A stretch of 64,000 nt of DNA from Curtobacterium sp. MMLR14_010 (GCF_001865015.1 NZ_MJGV01000026.1:69002-133001); one strand, 5' to 3'; shown: positions 26,197 through 34,084, counted from the first letter of the stretch. Notes: generated from the letters alone by a model not told the origin. Numbers and translations are program-made.

Positions 26197-27722
26197 GCGA
26201 CCACGGCCTCGCCCGAGGCGGCCATGATCGCTTCCTTGGTGGTTTCGGATCCGAACTCGGCGGCGATGCGCCCGCGGCTCATCACGACGATGCGGTGGGC
26301 GATGCTGAGGCACTCACCGACCTCCGACGTCGTGTAGACGACCGCGAGGCCGTTCCTGGCGCGCTCGGCGAGGAGCTTGAAGACCTCGGCCTTGGCGCCG
26401 ATGTCGATGCCCCGGCTCGGCTCGTCGAGCAGGATGACGTCGGGCTGCGTGGCCAGCATCTTGCCGATGACGACCTTCTGCTGGTTGCCGCCGGACAGCG
26501 AGCCGATCATCGCGTGGCCGCCGGGCGTCTTGACGTGCACCGTCCGGATCGACTCGGTGACGATGTCGGTCTCGCGGTTCCCGGAGAGGAACAGGCCCTT
26601 CACGAAGGCACCGATCGAGGCGAGCGACATGTTGTGCCCGACCGTCATCGTCTGCACGAGCCCGTCCCGCTGCCGGTCCTCCGGCACCAGGCCGAGGCCG
26701 GCCTCGATGCGGTCCGCGATGCTCAGGCCCGCCAGGTCGCGGTCGCCCTTGCGCACCCGGCCGCCGTCGATGCGGTTGCGTCCGGCGACGGCCTCGAGCA
26801 GTTCGGTGCGTCCGGCTCCCATGAGTCCGTAGATGCAGACGATCTCGCCCGCACGGACGTCGAGGGACACGCGGTCGACGACGTTGCGGCCGGGGACGTC
26901 GGGGTCGGCGACCGTGACGTCCTCGATCGCGAGGGCGACGGGTCCGAAGTCGTAGCCGGTGGGCGGCGAACCGAGGTCGAAGCCCTCGCCGACCATCGCG
27001 CGGACGACCCACTCCAGGTCGATGTCGGCCGCGGGGGCCATCGCCGTGATCGCGCCGTCGCGGAGCACGACCGCGTGGTCGGTGATCTCGAGCGCCTCCT
27101 CCAAGTGGTGGGAGATGTAGACGATCGAGACCCCGCGGGCGGTGAGGTCCCGCACGACCTGGAACAGGACCTCGACCTCGGACGCCGAGAGCGCGCTCGT
27201 CGGCTCGTCCATGATGAGGATCCGGGCGTCGACCGACAGCGCCCGGGCGATCTCGATGAGTTGCTGCTGGCCGAGCCGGAGGTCCGACACCAGCGCGAGC
27301 GGGTCGATCTCCTCGCCGAGCTCGGCCAGGACGGTCGCGGACTGCCTGGCCTCCTCCGCATAGTCGACACCGGTGGGCCCGGTGATCTCGCGCCCCATGA
27401 AGATGTTGTCGCGCACCGTCAGGTTCGGCGCGAGGCTGAGCTCCTGGTGGATGATCGAGATGCCGTGGTCCCGGGCGTCGACGGTGTCGGTGAACGACAC
27501 GGTCTCGCCGTGCAACGTGAGCGTGCCCGACGTCGGCTGCTCGACCCCGGACAGGATCTTCATGAGCGTCGACTTGCCCGCGCCGTTCTCCCCGAACAGC
27601 GTCGTGACCTGACCGCGGTGGATCGCGAAGTTGACGCCCTTGAGCGCACGCGTCGCACCGTAGGTCTTGACGACGTCGGTGGCCTGGAGGACGACCGCGC
27701 CGATCGCGCCGTCGCCGCTCAT
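26193..27722 (-). CDS. sugar ABC transporter ATP-binding protein, RbsA type
   Basis: Double-NBD ATPase of 509 residues. The first domain has GENGAGKST, signature LRLGQQQLIEIARAL and MDEPTSAL. The second has the usual imperfect P-loop GLMGAGRTE, signature LSGGNQQKVVIGKML and LDEPSRGIDIGAKAE. This asymmetry is normal for RbsA/MglA proteins. Start and stop both overlap neighbours by 4 nt, so DUF2291, ATPase and permease are coupled. Confidence 0.94.
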   Translation of the reverse strand: MSGDGAIGAVVLQATDVVKTYGATRALKGVNFAIHRGQVTTLFGENGAGKSTLMKILSGVEQPTSGTLTLHGETVSFTDTVDARDHGISIIHQELSLAPNLTVRDNIFMGREITGPTGVDYAEEARQSATVLAELGEEIDPLALVSDLRLGQQQLIEIARALSVDARILIMDEPTSALSASEVEVLFQVVRDLTARGVSIVYISHHLEEALEITDHAVVLRDGAITAMAPAADIDLEWVVRAMVGEGFDLGSPPTGYDFGPVALAIEDVTVADPDVPGRNVVDRVSLDVRAGEIVCIYGLMGAGRTELLEAVAGRNRIDGGRVRKGDRDLAGLSIADRIEAGLGLVPEDRQRDGLVQTMTVGHNMSLASIGAFVKGLFLSGNRETDIVTESIRTVHVKTPGGHAMIGSLSGGNQQKVVIGKMLATQPDVILLDEPSRGIDIGAKAEVFKLLAERARNGLAVVYTTSEVGECLSIAHRIVVMSRGRIAAEFGSETTKEAIMAASGEAVVA

Positions 27723-28369
27723 CGGACTTCCAGGGCCGACGGCGTGACGAGCCAGGCCTTCGGGTTGATCAGCTGGAACGCTCCGGTGACCTCGACGGTC
27801 TTGCCGGTGAGGGACGCGGTGTCGACGTCGGCGAGGACCTGCTGCTTCAGCTGGTCGTTCAGGGCGGCGCCGGCGTTCTGGTAGTCGATCTGGTTCGTGA
27901 ACTGCCCGAACTCGATCGTGCCCGGTGCGTCGCGGAGGTCGGTGCCGTTGATGGCCGGACCGGTCTGCATGCGGATGAGCAGCCCACCCGGCAGACCGTC
28001 GACGGTGACCGGGTACAGGCCGTCCTGCGCCTCGCCCACCGTGCCGGTGAAGGTCGTCGAGAACTCGGTGCCTGCACCACCGGCGACGCCGTACTTCTTC
28101 GTGGCAGCGGCCGCGTCGGCGTCGAGCGCCGTGGCCAGTTCGTCTGCGGGGACGGCACGCTTGGCGATCGCCGCCTGCACCTCGGGGAAGTGCTTCTTGC
28201 CCCAGGCCGACGCCGAGAACGCGGCCGGGCCGGCACCGACGGACGAGCCCTTGCTCACGACCTTCACGCTGAGCGCCATCGCGATGAGCACGACGAGCAC
28301 GACCGCGCCGATGACGATCCGGCGCGTCAGGCGTCGGCGCTGCGGCGACGTCGTGCTGACGGCGCTCAC
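27719..28369 (-). CDS. DUF2291 family protein
   Basis: Membrane-anchored protein of 216 residues with one N-terminal TM (about 14-36) and an extracytoplasmic domain (FSASAWGKKHFPEVQAAIAKRAVP, GVAGGAGTEFSTTFTGTVGE, EFGQFTNQIDYQNAGAALN). DUF2291 proteins are known chiefly as neighbours of CUT2 sugar transporters and have no assigned role; an accessory binding or assembly factor is plausible. The GTG start at 28369 overlaps the stop of a 25-codon ORF, and its own ribosome-binding site is poor, so translation is probably coupled. Confidence 0.8.
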   Translation of the reverse strand: MSAVSTTSPQRRRLTRRIVIGAVVLVVLIAMALSVKVVSKGSSVGAGPAAFSASAWGKKHFPEVQAAIAKRAVPADELATALDADAAAATKKYGVAGGAGTEFSTTFTGTVGEAQDGLYPVTVDGLPGGLLIRMQTGPAINGTDLRDAPGTIEFGQFTNQIDYQNAGAALNDQLKQQVLADVDTASLTGKTVEVTGAFQLINPKAWLVTPSALEVR

Positions 28370-28443
28370 GACTGCGTCCGGTCGACGCAGGACGCCTGCT
28401 CGGTTCGGGGTGCCCCGGTGGTGGGGCGGACGGCTCGCAGCAT
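28366..28443 (-). CDS. 25-residue leader ORF coupled to DUF2291 gene
   Basis: ATG at 28443 is preceded by AAGGAG at 6 nt, the best ribosome-binding site at the head of this operon. The frame runs 25 codons and stops at TGA overlapping the GTG of the DUF2291 gene (GTGA). The peptide is Arg/Thr-rich with no similarity I recognise. Its likely role is to deliver ribosomes to the downstream gene, and it could also be regulatory. Confidence 0.55.
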   Translation of the reverse strand: MLRAVRPTTGAPRTEQASCVDRTQS

Positions 28444-28559
28444 CGCGTGCTCCTTGCATGAGGACGACGAGCACGCGGCGGGCGCCTGACGTCGTCGTCT
28501 GGTCGGGTCAGCCGGTCCCTGCGGAACGGCGTCGACCGCACCTCTCGGAGCGGCCTGAC

Positions 28560-28588
28560 CAGAAATTACGTGCAGAACGAGATTTCTG
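28560..28588. promoter_or_regulatory. inverted repeat operator candidate (CAGAAAT-N15-ATTTCTG)
   Basis: CAGAAAT at 28560-28566 and ATTTCTG at 28582-28588 form a dyad in an AT-rich island, and a third CAGAAAT copy lies at 28627-28633 just before the dehydrogenase -35. The location between the divergent sugar operon and dehydrogenase fits binding by the SorC regulator encoded at the operon end. Confidence 0.6.
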
Positions 28589-28640
28589 CAAGGGGCAATC
28601 GCAGATCAGCGCGAAGTGCATCCTGTCAGAAATCCTGTTC

Positions 28641-28668
28641 TTGACATCTGTTCAGGACCCCGTATGGT
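28641..28668 (+). promoter_or_regulatory. sigma-A promoter of the polyol-type dehydrogenase
   Basis: A consensus -35 TTGACA (28641-28646) and a TATGGT -10 (28663-28668) are separated by 16 nt, about 50 nt before the ATG. A TCCTG/CAGGA dyad (28633-28657) overlaps the -35, as expected for a repressed promoter. Confidence 0.75.
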
Positions 28669-28716
28669 CTGCTGCACCGCGATGACGCGGCTGGAACGTG
28701 ACCGACGGAGACCACC

Positions 28717-29835
28717 ATGTCCACGACCTCGACCCCTGAGCTGCCCGAGATCCCTGCGACGATGCGGGCGGTCGTGGTCCACGGCCCCGGGGACTACCGC
28801 CTCGAGACCCGACCCGTGCCCACCCCAGGACCCGGGGAACTCCTGCTCCGCACCGACGCCGTCGGGATCTGCGCCTCGGACCTGAAGTGCTACCACGGCG
28901 CCGCGAAGTTCTGGGGAGACCAGAACCGACCAGCATGGGCCGAGACGAACCGGATCCCCGGACACGAGTTCGTCGGCACGGTCATCGCCGGCGACGACAC
29001 CGCCCTCACCAAACGGAAGCTGGCCCTCGGGGACCGGATCGCGTGCGAGCAGATCGTGCCCTGCTGGGAGTGCCGCTACTGCCTCGAAGGCGCGTACTGG
29101 ATGTGCGCCGTGCACGACATGTTCGGCTTCAAGGGCTACGACGGCGCCATGGCCGAGTACGTCCTCGTCCCCGCCAAGGCCCTCACCCACCCCGTCTCCG
29201 CCGACCTCCCCGGACAGGTCGCCGCGTTCGCCGAACCCCTCTCCTGCGCCTTCCACGCCGTCGAACGCGCCGAGATCAAGTTCGGCGACACCGTCGTCAT
29301 CGCCGGCGCCGGCCCCATCGGCCTCTCCGCCATCGCCGGAGCCCGCCAGAAGAACCCCCTGCGGATCATCGCCCTCGACGTCCTCGACACCAAACTCGAC
29401 CTCGCCAAAGCCGTCGGCGCGGACCTCACCATCAACATCGCCACCCACGACGCCGTGCAGATCATCAAGGACCTCACCGACGGGTACGGCGCCGACGTCT
29501 ACATCGAAGCCACCGGCCACCCCTCAGCCGTCCCCCAAGGCCTGAACCTGCTCCGCAAACTCGGCACCTTCGTCGAGTACTCCGTCTTCAAGGACAACGT
29601 CTCCGTCGACTGGTCCATCATCTCCGACGACAAGGAACTCGACATCCGCGGCGCCCACCTCGGCCCCCACACCTGGCCCGCCGCCATCAAGCTCCTCGAA
29701 ACCCAGACCCTCCCCATGGACCGGATCTGCACCCACCAGTTCCCCCTCGAAGCCTTCCAAGAAGCCCTCGACCTCGTCGGCGACTCCGCCGGCGCCTCCG
29801 TCAAGGTCTCCATCATCCCCTCGATGAGCAGCTGA
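28717..29835 (+). CDS. zinc-dependent polyol dehydrogenase (erythritol/threitol-dehydrogenase-like)
   Basis: Medium-chain dehydrogenase of 372 residues. The catalytic zinc motif is in GICASDLKCYHG and GHEFVG. The structural zinc has four cysteines in CEQIVPCWECRYCLEGAYWMC-like order, and the NAD+ motif is GAGPIGL. The MFGFKGYDGAMAEYV and EPLSCAFHAVERAEIKFGD segments are those I associate with erythritol/L-threitol dehydrogenases of Actinobacteria; this assignment is from memory. It would oxidise a polyol imported by the divergent CUT2 system. Codon use in its second half is very C-rich. Start has GGAG at 7 nt. Confidence 0.78.
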   Translation: MSTTSTPELPEIPATMRAVVVHGPGDYRLETRPVPTPGPGELLLRTDAVGICASDLKCYHGAAKFWGDQNRPAWAETNRIPGHEFVGTVIAGDDTALTKRKLALGDRIACEQIVPCWECRYCLEGAYWMCAVHDMFGFKGYDGAMAEYVLVPAKALTHPVSADLPGQVAAFAEPLSCAFHAVERAEIKFGDTVVIAGAGPIGLSAIAGARQKNPLRIIALDVLDTKLDLAKAVGADLTINIATHDAVQIIKDLTDGYGADVYIEATGHPSAVPQGLNLLRKLGTFVEYSVFKDNVSVDWSIISDDKELDIRGAHLGPHTWPAAIKLLETQTLPMDRICTHQFPLEAFQEALDLVGDSAGASVKVSIIPSMSS

Positions 29836-30297
29836 CCCCGCTCCTGCCGAGGGCCCCCGACTCCGGGCGGTGGTGGTCGTCCCGCCGCCGCCCGGTGCTG
29901 TCCCCGTGACGCGCGTTGCTCGGCGCTGCACAGTGCTGCGTCGCGCGTCAGAGGTCGCTGAGCCGTCGGCCGGACGCCCGGTCGTTCCACTCGGTGCGCT
30001 CGGTCCCGCGCGCCGAACGGTGCTGGCCGTCGTGTCCCACCGGCCGGTCGCAGTGCCAGCGGTCGAAGGTCGACGGACACACCGAGGGGTCGGACGCACT
30101 CGTGCGCTGTGTCGGTCCTCGGTCCTGCATGCTGCCTCTCGGTCGTCCCCCTCCCTACAGACGTGCCGACCACCGGTTTCGTCACGGATCGACCACCAGG
30201 TCGTCTCCGACGAGCAGTCACCAGCGCCGAGGTGCATGCTCGTGTCGAGGAACATCGCCCGAGCAGCCGGGACCGAGACCCGCGAGCGGAGGTGCCG
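29836..30297. other. 462-bp gap between dehydrogenase and ECF sigma gene
   Basis: Apart from the 60-codon minus-strand ORF I see no gene. The 3' part (30131-30297), upstream of the sigma factor, must hold its promoter. I find no clear ECF-type GGAAC/CGTT pair there. Confidence 0.4.
29948..30130 (-). CDS. small Cys/His-rich protein
   Basis: A 60-residue ORF with a GAGAGG site before its ATG, in an otherwise empty 460-bp gap. It contains CPSTFDRWHCDRPVGHDGQH and a following EW. The CxRPxGHxGxH pattern recurs in small actinobacterial and phage proteins and looks like a one-metal zinc knuckle. No function can be given. Confidence 0.5.
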   Translation of the reverse strand: MQDRGPTQRTSASDPSVCPSTFDRWHCDRPVGHDGQHRSARGTERTEWNDRASGRRLSDL

Positions 30298-30855
30298 ATG
30301 AACGACGACGTCTCGCTCGTCGACGCCGAGGACGCCACCCTCGTCGTCCGGGCAGCCGACGGCGACGTCCGCGCGTTCGAGGTCCTCGCGCGCCGACACG
30401 GTCCGCTGCTGCGGGTGTTCGCCGCGAAGATGCTCCGCTCGAACGACGAGTCCGACGACGTCGTGCAGGAGTCGTTCCTCATCGGGTGGCGGCAGCTGAA
30501 CGACCTCGAGACCCCTGCGCGCTTCCGCCCGTGGATGATGCAGATCGTCACGCGGAAGGCCCTCGACCGCATCCGGTCACGACGACACCACGACGACGTC
30601 GACACCGTGGACCCGCCGGCCAGCGCCGTCCACTCGCCGGAGCGTATCGTCGAGGCACGGCTGCAGCTCGACGCCGTGTGGCAGGCGCTGGACAAGCTCC
30701 CCGACGACCAGCGCCGGTGCTGGTTGCTGCGAGAGGCATCCGGCTACAGCTACCAGGAGATCGCCGAGGCACTCGAGCTGCCGGTCTCGACGGTCCGTGG
30801 GCTCCTCGCCCGCGCACGACGGTTCTTGCTCCAGGAGATGGAGGCGTGGCGATGA
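30298..30855 (+). CDS. ECF-family RNA polymerase sigma factor
   Basis: Extracytoplasmic-function sigma factor of 185 residues. Region 2 spans about 18-75 (FEVLARRHGPLLRVF, DDVVQESFLIGWRQL). A linker with SRRHHDDVDTVDPPASA follows, then region 4 at about 125-180 (LDKLPDDQRRCWLLREASG, YSYQEIAEALELPVSTVRGLLARARRFL). Start chosen at 30298 with GGAGG upstream; in-frame sequence further upstream lacks coding character. The stop overlaps the next ATG (ATGA), tying it to an Asp23/Gls24-like gene in the place where an anti-sigma factor normally sits. Confidence 0.92.
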   Translation: MNDDVSLVDAEDATLVVRAADGDVRAFEVLARRHGPLLRVFAAKMLRSNDESDDVVQESFLIGWRQLNDLETPARFRPWMMQIVTRKALDRIRSRRHHDDVDTVDPPASAVHSPERIVEARLQLDAVWQALDKLPDDQRRCWLLREASGYSYQEIAEALELPVSTVRGLLARARRFLLQEMEAWR

Positions 30856-31433
30856 CGAACGACGACGCCGCCGTGCCCGAGGACGACCTCGTCGACGGCC
30901 ACACGATGGAGGAGCTCGGCGCCTACCTCGACCGCGGCCGGATCCCCCGCGACCCGAGCATCGAGAACTCCCCCGCCTGCCGCCTGGCACTGTCCGGCAT
31001 GCAGCGACTCCGCGAGCTCTCGTGGGACGCCATGCAGCACCGCGCCGAGGACGACCCCGGCCGCGACTCCGCCTGGATCAGCGGCCTGCTCGACACCATC
31101 CGCACCGAGGTCCGCTCCGGTCGGGACGTCCCCGTGGAGCACCCGGACCCCCGACTCCGCCTGACCATGACCGAGGCAGCGGTCCGCGGGCTCGTCCGCC
31201 GCGCCGGCGACACCATGGGCGGTGTCGTGATGGGTCGTTGCACGCTCGACGGCGACGTCGCCGAGCCCGGCACACCCATCCGCGTCGAGGTGACCGCGAG
31301 CATCGCGTACGGCCTGGCCGCCGACGTCACCGCCGACCGCCTGCGGACCCGCATCGCCGAGGTGCTCGGTCGGCACACCGAGATCGTCATCGACCGGATC
31401 GACGTCGTGTTCGACGACGTCCACGTCCCCTGA
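30852..31433 (+). CDS. Asp23/Gls24-like envelope-stress protein fused to a helical N-terminus
   Basis: 193 residues. The N-terminal half (about 15-90) is helical: MEELGAYLDRGR, CRLALSGMQRLRELSWDAM. The C-terminal half (about 105-193) has the Gls24 pattern of a beta-alpha fold ending in a VNV-like IDRIDVVFDDV. No TM or zinc-binding HxxxCxxC anti-sigma motif is present. Translational coupling to the ECF sigma gene suggests a regulatory or output partner of that sigma factor. Confidence 0.72.
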   Translation: MTNDDAAVPEDDLVDGHTMEELGAYLDRGRIPRDPSIENSPACRLALSGMQRLRELSWDAMQHRAEDDPGRDSAWISGLLDTIRTEVRSGRDVPVEHPDPRLRLTMTEAAVRGLVRRAGDTMGGVVMGRCTLDGDVAEPGTPIRVEVTASIAYGLAADVTADRLRTRIAEVLGRHTEIVIDRIDVVFDDVHVP

Positions 31434-31447
31434 CCGAGGAGCCGAGG

Positions 31448-31804
31448 GTGCACGACGACCAGGAACTCTCCCGACACCTGACCGCGCTGATCCGCTCGAC
31501 CCCCGGGGTCGACGAGGTCTACCCGGCGCAGCCGATCGTCGAGGCCGCCGCCGACGCCATCGCCGTCAAGCTCGCGCTCCGCCAGCCGGACGTCCTGGTG
31601 GACATCGACCGCGACCACGGCTCGACGACCATCACCGCCGGCATCGCGGCGAACGACACCCGCCCGGCGCCGGACACGATCCGCGAGGTCGGCGAGCGCA
31701 TCCGCGACGCCCTGGCCCAGCGGCACGCCGACGGCGCCGAGGCCCGCGAACCGGACCTGATCACGGTCACGATCCGGTTGGTCGAGGGCCTCGACGCCGA
31801 CTGA
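31448..31804 (+). CDS. small protein of Asp23-operon type
   Basis: 118 residues from a GTG with GAGGAG upstream, 14 nt after the previous stop. The sequence has an alternating beta-alpha pattern (DVLVDIDRDHGSTTITAGIAAND, DLITVTIRLVEGLDAD) similar in style to the C-terminal domain of the preceding protein. It probably belongs to the same envelope-stress module. No precise family is recognised. Confidence 0.62.
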   Translation: MHDDQELSRHLTALIRSTPGVDEVYPAQPIVEAAADAIAVKLALRQPDVLVDIDRDHGSTTITAGIAANDTRPAPDTIREVGERIRDALAQRHADGAEAREPDLITVTIRLVEGLDAD

Positions 31805-32001
31805 GGGTCAGGCGCAGGGATCAGACGTCACCGCGGCGTCAGACGCCCACATGGGGATCCACTCGTCCTCGCTCGGAGGAGGAGGACGACGTCGCGCTTC
31901 TCGAAGCAGCTCAGTGATCGCTCAGCGCTGAGGGGTTCCTCGTGAACGCCAGTCTTCCACGTCTACCAATCGAGGCTCTGATGCCCCAGCGCTGACGTTC
32001 G

Positions 32002-32634
32002 TCAGGACCATTTCGCGGGCTGCGCGTGGACTCGTCCGTCGTCAGCGGTCACGGTCGGCGGGAGCATAGAACTTCGGACACGACCGCGCCCGATCTGGAA
32101 GGAAGCCGGCATGAGCGTCTTGAGCTCCGTCGAGAATCGCTTCGGCGGGAACGCGGCGAAGAAGAACGCCCCCGGGTTGAGACGCTGTGCCATGCGAACG
32201 GCGGGGGCGATGTCGCTGTCCGCGCTCACGATCATGAAGGAGTCTGCCTTCTGTGCAGCGGCGTCGGCGACCAGGTTGACGGCGATGTTCACGTCTGTCT
32301 CCTTCTCCTCGTAGAGGTGCCAGGGGTGGTTGCAGTTACGGCAGTACTTGGTCTTCTGCTGGTACCGACCCATCGTGGTCTCAATGAGCGGTCCGCTCGC
32401 GGCGTCGAGCGCTGCGATGTACGTGTCCTGCCGCCCCTGCGCCGCTGGCTCGTTCAGAACGGATGCAGTGAAGTACTTCACCTGAAGCAGTGTCTGCTTC
32501 GGACGAAGGGACTGAACCAACTTTGCTAGGTCCAACCACAACCACTTGTGCCCAGCAGCATCGTGTAAGCCGTGGTACAAGTTGAAGCCGTCTATGTACG
32601 CAATGAGACGATCTGGAAGCTCTGGACTGCTCAC
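32002..32634 (-). CDS. NYN-domain (PIN-like) ribonuclease
   Basis: 210 residues with the PIN-like NYN fold. Acidic-site segments are AYIDGFNLYHGL (D15), KETDVNIAVNLVADA (D114 region) and IVSADSDIAPAVRMA. A CRNCNHPWH element (about 98-106) could bind zinc. Members are predicted metal-dependent RNases. The gene is lower in GC than its neighbours and sits beside a tRNA gene, which may indicate acquisition. GTG start with a TAGGGT hexamer 6 nt upstream (32641-32646, minus strand), so probably leaderless. Confidence 0.82.
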   Translation of the reverse strand: MSSPELPDRLIAYIDGFNLYHGLHDAAGHKWLWLDLAKLVQSLRPKQTLLQVKYFTASVLNEPAAQGRQDTYIAALDAASGPLIETTMGRYQQKTKYCRNCNHPWHLYEEKETDVNIAVNLVADAAAQKADSFMIVSADSDIAPAVRMAQRLNPGAFFFAAFPPKRFSTELKTLMPASFQIGRGRVRSSMLPPTVTADDGRVHAQPAKWS

Positions 32635-32657
32635 AGAGCGACCCTAGCGTGTCGGAT

Positions 32658-32688
32658 TTGACCTCACGGGTCCGAACATGGCTATAGT
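32658..32688 (+). promoter_or_regulatory. promoter of a short divergent transcript
   Basis: TTGACC (32658-32663) and TATAGT (32683-32688) are near-consensus sigma-A boxes with a 19-nt spacer. They face away from the NYN gene and lead within about 60 nt into a perfect intrinsic terminator. Confidence 0.6.
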
Positions 32689-32694
32689 TGAGAA

Positions 32695-32757
32695 CACCCC
32701 GCCCCGATTCGCAAGGATCGCGGCTCGACGGCCTCTCCTTCGGGAGGGGCCGTTTTT
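32695..32757 (+). ncRNA. candidate small RNA of about 60 nt
   Basis: Defined by the promoter at 32658-32688 and the intrinsic terminator at 32729-32757. No ribosome-binding site or credible ORF lies within it. It could be a true sRNA divergent from the NYN nuclease gene, or the remains of a lost gene's expression signals. Confidence 0.45.
32729..32757 (+). terminator. intrinsic terminator with UUCG tetraloop and T5 run
   Basis: CGGCCTCTCC (32729-32738) pairs with GGAGGGGCCG (32743-32752), with one G-U pair, around TTCG, and is followed by TTTTT. This is the only classic U-tailed terminator in the window. Confidence 0.9.
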
Positions 32758-32871
32758 GTCTGTCAGGAGCGCAGCGACGACGGTTCAGGGCGCTTGCGTC
32801 CGGTCCGTACCGGACGGGTCGGCCGCCCCGACGCAGCGCAGCTCGCTCTACATCGGACCGGGCGGCGCATC

Positions 32872-32946
32872 TGGTGCCCCTGGAGGGACTCGAACCCCCA
32901 ACCATTTCCTTAGGACGGAACTGCTCTTCCATTGAGCTACAGAGGC
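32872..32946 (-). tRNA. tRNA-Arg (anticodon CCU)
   Basis: Reading the minus strand, the acceptor stem GCCTCTG pairs with CAGGGGC, and the D-arm is GCTC/GAGC. The anticodon loop GTCCTAA carries CCT. The T-arm is GGGGG-TTCGAGT-CCCTC, and the 3' ACCA is encoded. All 75 positions fit the cloverleaf, with one mismatch at the base of the anticodon stem. It decodes AGG. Confidence 0.93.
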
Positions 32947-32959
32947 CGGTCCCTCCACT

Positions 32960-34084
32960 CTAGCGGGACCCGACCTGGGACCCGAGCCCTCGGTACGGCT
33001 CCAGGAACGCGGTCAGCTCCGCCACGTACGACTCCGGCTGCTCGACCGGCGCGAAGTGCCCACCACGCTCGGGTTCGGAGAGGTACACGAGGTTCGTCGT
33101 CCGCTCGAGCCACTCCCGCGGCGCCGTGACGAGGTCGCCCGGGTACAGCGAGAACCCCGACGGCGTCTCGACCCGACGGGCCATCTGCTCCGGCGGGACG
33201 GCGGCGTTGGCGTGGTACATCCGCATGGCCGACCCGATTGTGCCGGTTGCCCAGTGCTCGGTCACGAGCGCCAGGACCTCGTCCCGCGTGTACACCGACC
33301 ACAGGTCACCGTCGCAGTCGCTCCACGACCGGAGCTTCTCGACGATCCACGCCAGCAGCCCCGAGGGCGAGTCGTTCAGGCCCACCGCGGCGGTCTGCGG
33401 CTTGGTCCGGTGCAGCATCGCGTAGGCCCCCTCGGTGTCGCGCCACCGCGTGGTGGCCTGCACGAAGTCCTGCTCGGCGGGCGACAGCGACGCGACGTCG
33501 ATGCCCGGCCAGGGCAGCCCGCCGTCGATGCGGTGGACGGCCACGACCCGGTCGGGGTGGTCGAGCGCCAGGTACCGGACGACGTGCGTGCCGATGTCCC
33601 CGCCGGCGACCGCGAACCGCTCGTACCCGAGCTCCGTCATGAGCGGCGCCCAGAGCGCGGCGACCTGGCGGGCGTCGAGCGGCGAGGCCGGCACGTCCGA
33701 GAACCCGTACCCGGGCATGTCCGGCACGACGACGTCGAACCCGGCGGCGGCCAGCATCGGCAGCACCGTCCGGTACCGCCACGACGAGTCCGGCCACCCG
33801 TGCGCGAGCAGCAGCGGCAGGCCGTCGCCCGCGTCCGCTCGCTGGTGCAGCACGTTGATCCCGAGCCCGTCGACCTGCACCACGCGGCTCGGCAGCGCGG
33901 CGAGGGCGTCGCGGTGCGCGCTGAAGTCGAACCCGTCGGCCCAGTACGCCGCCAGCTCGCGGACCTCGTCCACGTCGACACCGAGCGACCACCCGGAGCC
34001 CTGCGGTGCGTCCGGCCAGCGGGTGGCGCGCAGCCGTGCGCGCAGGTCGTCGATGGTCGCGTCGTCGATCCACATCCGGGTCAT
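32960..34084 (-). CDS. epoxide hydrolase, EphB/microsomal type (EHN domain)
   Basis: Alpha/beta hydrolase of 374 residues with the N-terminal epoxide-hydrolase extension (about 8-80). The oxyanion motif is HGWPDS (95-100). The nucleophile elbow is GGDIGTH with Asp163, an epoxide-hydrolase trait, and the catalytic His is in ERGGHFAPVEQP near residue 345. It converts epoxides to vicinal diols; juvenile-hormone-like and xenobiotic epoxides are known family substrates. Leaderless: TAGCGT on the minus strand (34091-34096) lies 6 nt before the ATG. Confidence 0.88.
   Translation of the reverse strand: MTRMWIDDATIDDLRARLRATRWPDAPQGSGWSLGVDVDEVRELAAYWADGFDFSAHRDALAALPSRVVQVDGLGINVLHQRADAGDGLPLLLAHGWPDSSWRYRTVLPMLAAAGFDVVVPDMPGYGFSDVPASPLDARQVAALWAPLMTELGYERFAVAGGDIGTHVVRYLALDHPDRVVAVHRIDGGLPWPGIDVASLSPAEQDFVQATTRWRDTEGAYAMLHRTKPQTAAVGLNDSPSGLLAWIVEKLRSWSDCDGDLWSVYTRDEVLALVTEHWATGTIGSAMRMYHANAAVPPEQMARRVETPSGFSLYPGDLVTAPREWLERTTNLVYLSEPERGGHFAPVEQPESYVAELTAFLEPYRGLGSQVGSR

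Noticed and set aside
32678..32935. 85-codon plus-strand ORF after the NYN gene
   Set aside because: It runs through a strong intrinsic terminator and antisense to the tRNA gene, with no ribosome-binding site.
31805..32946. Genomic island integrated at tRNA-Arg
   Set aside because: No integrase gene and no second copy of the tRNA 3' end was seen, so only a possible acquired NYN gene is claimed.
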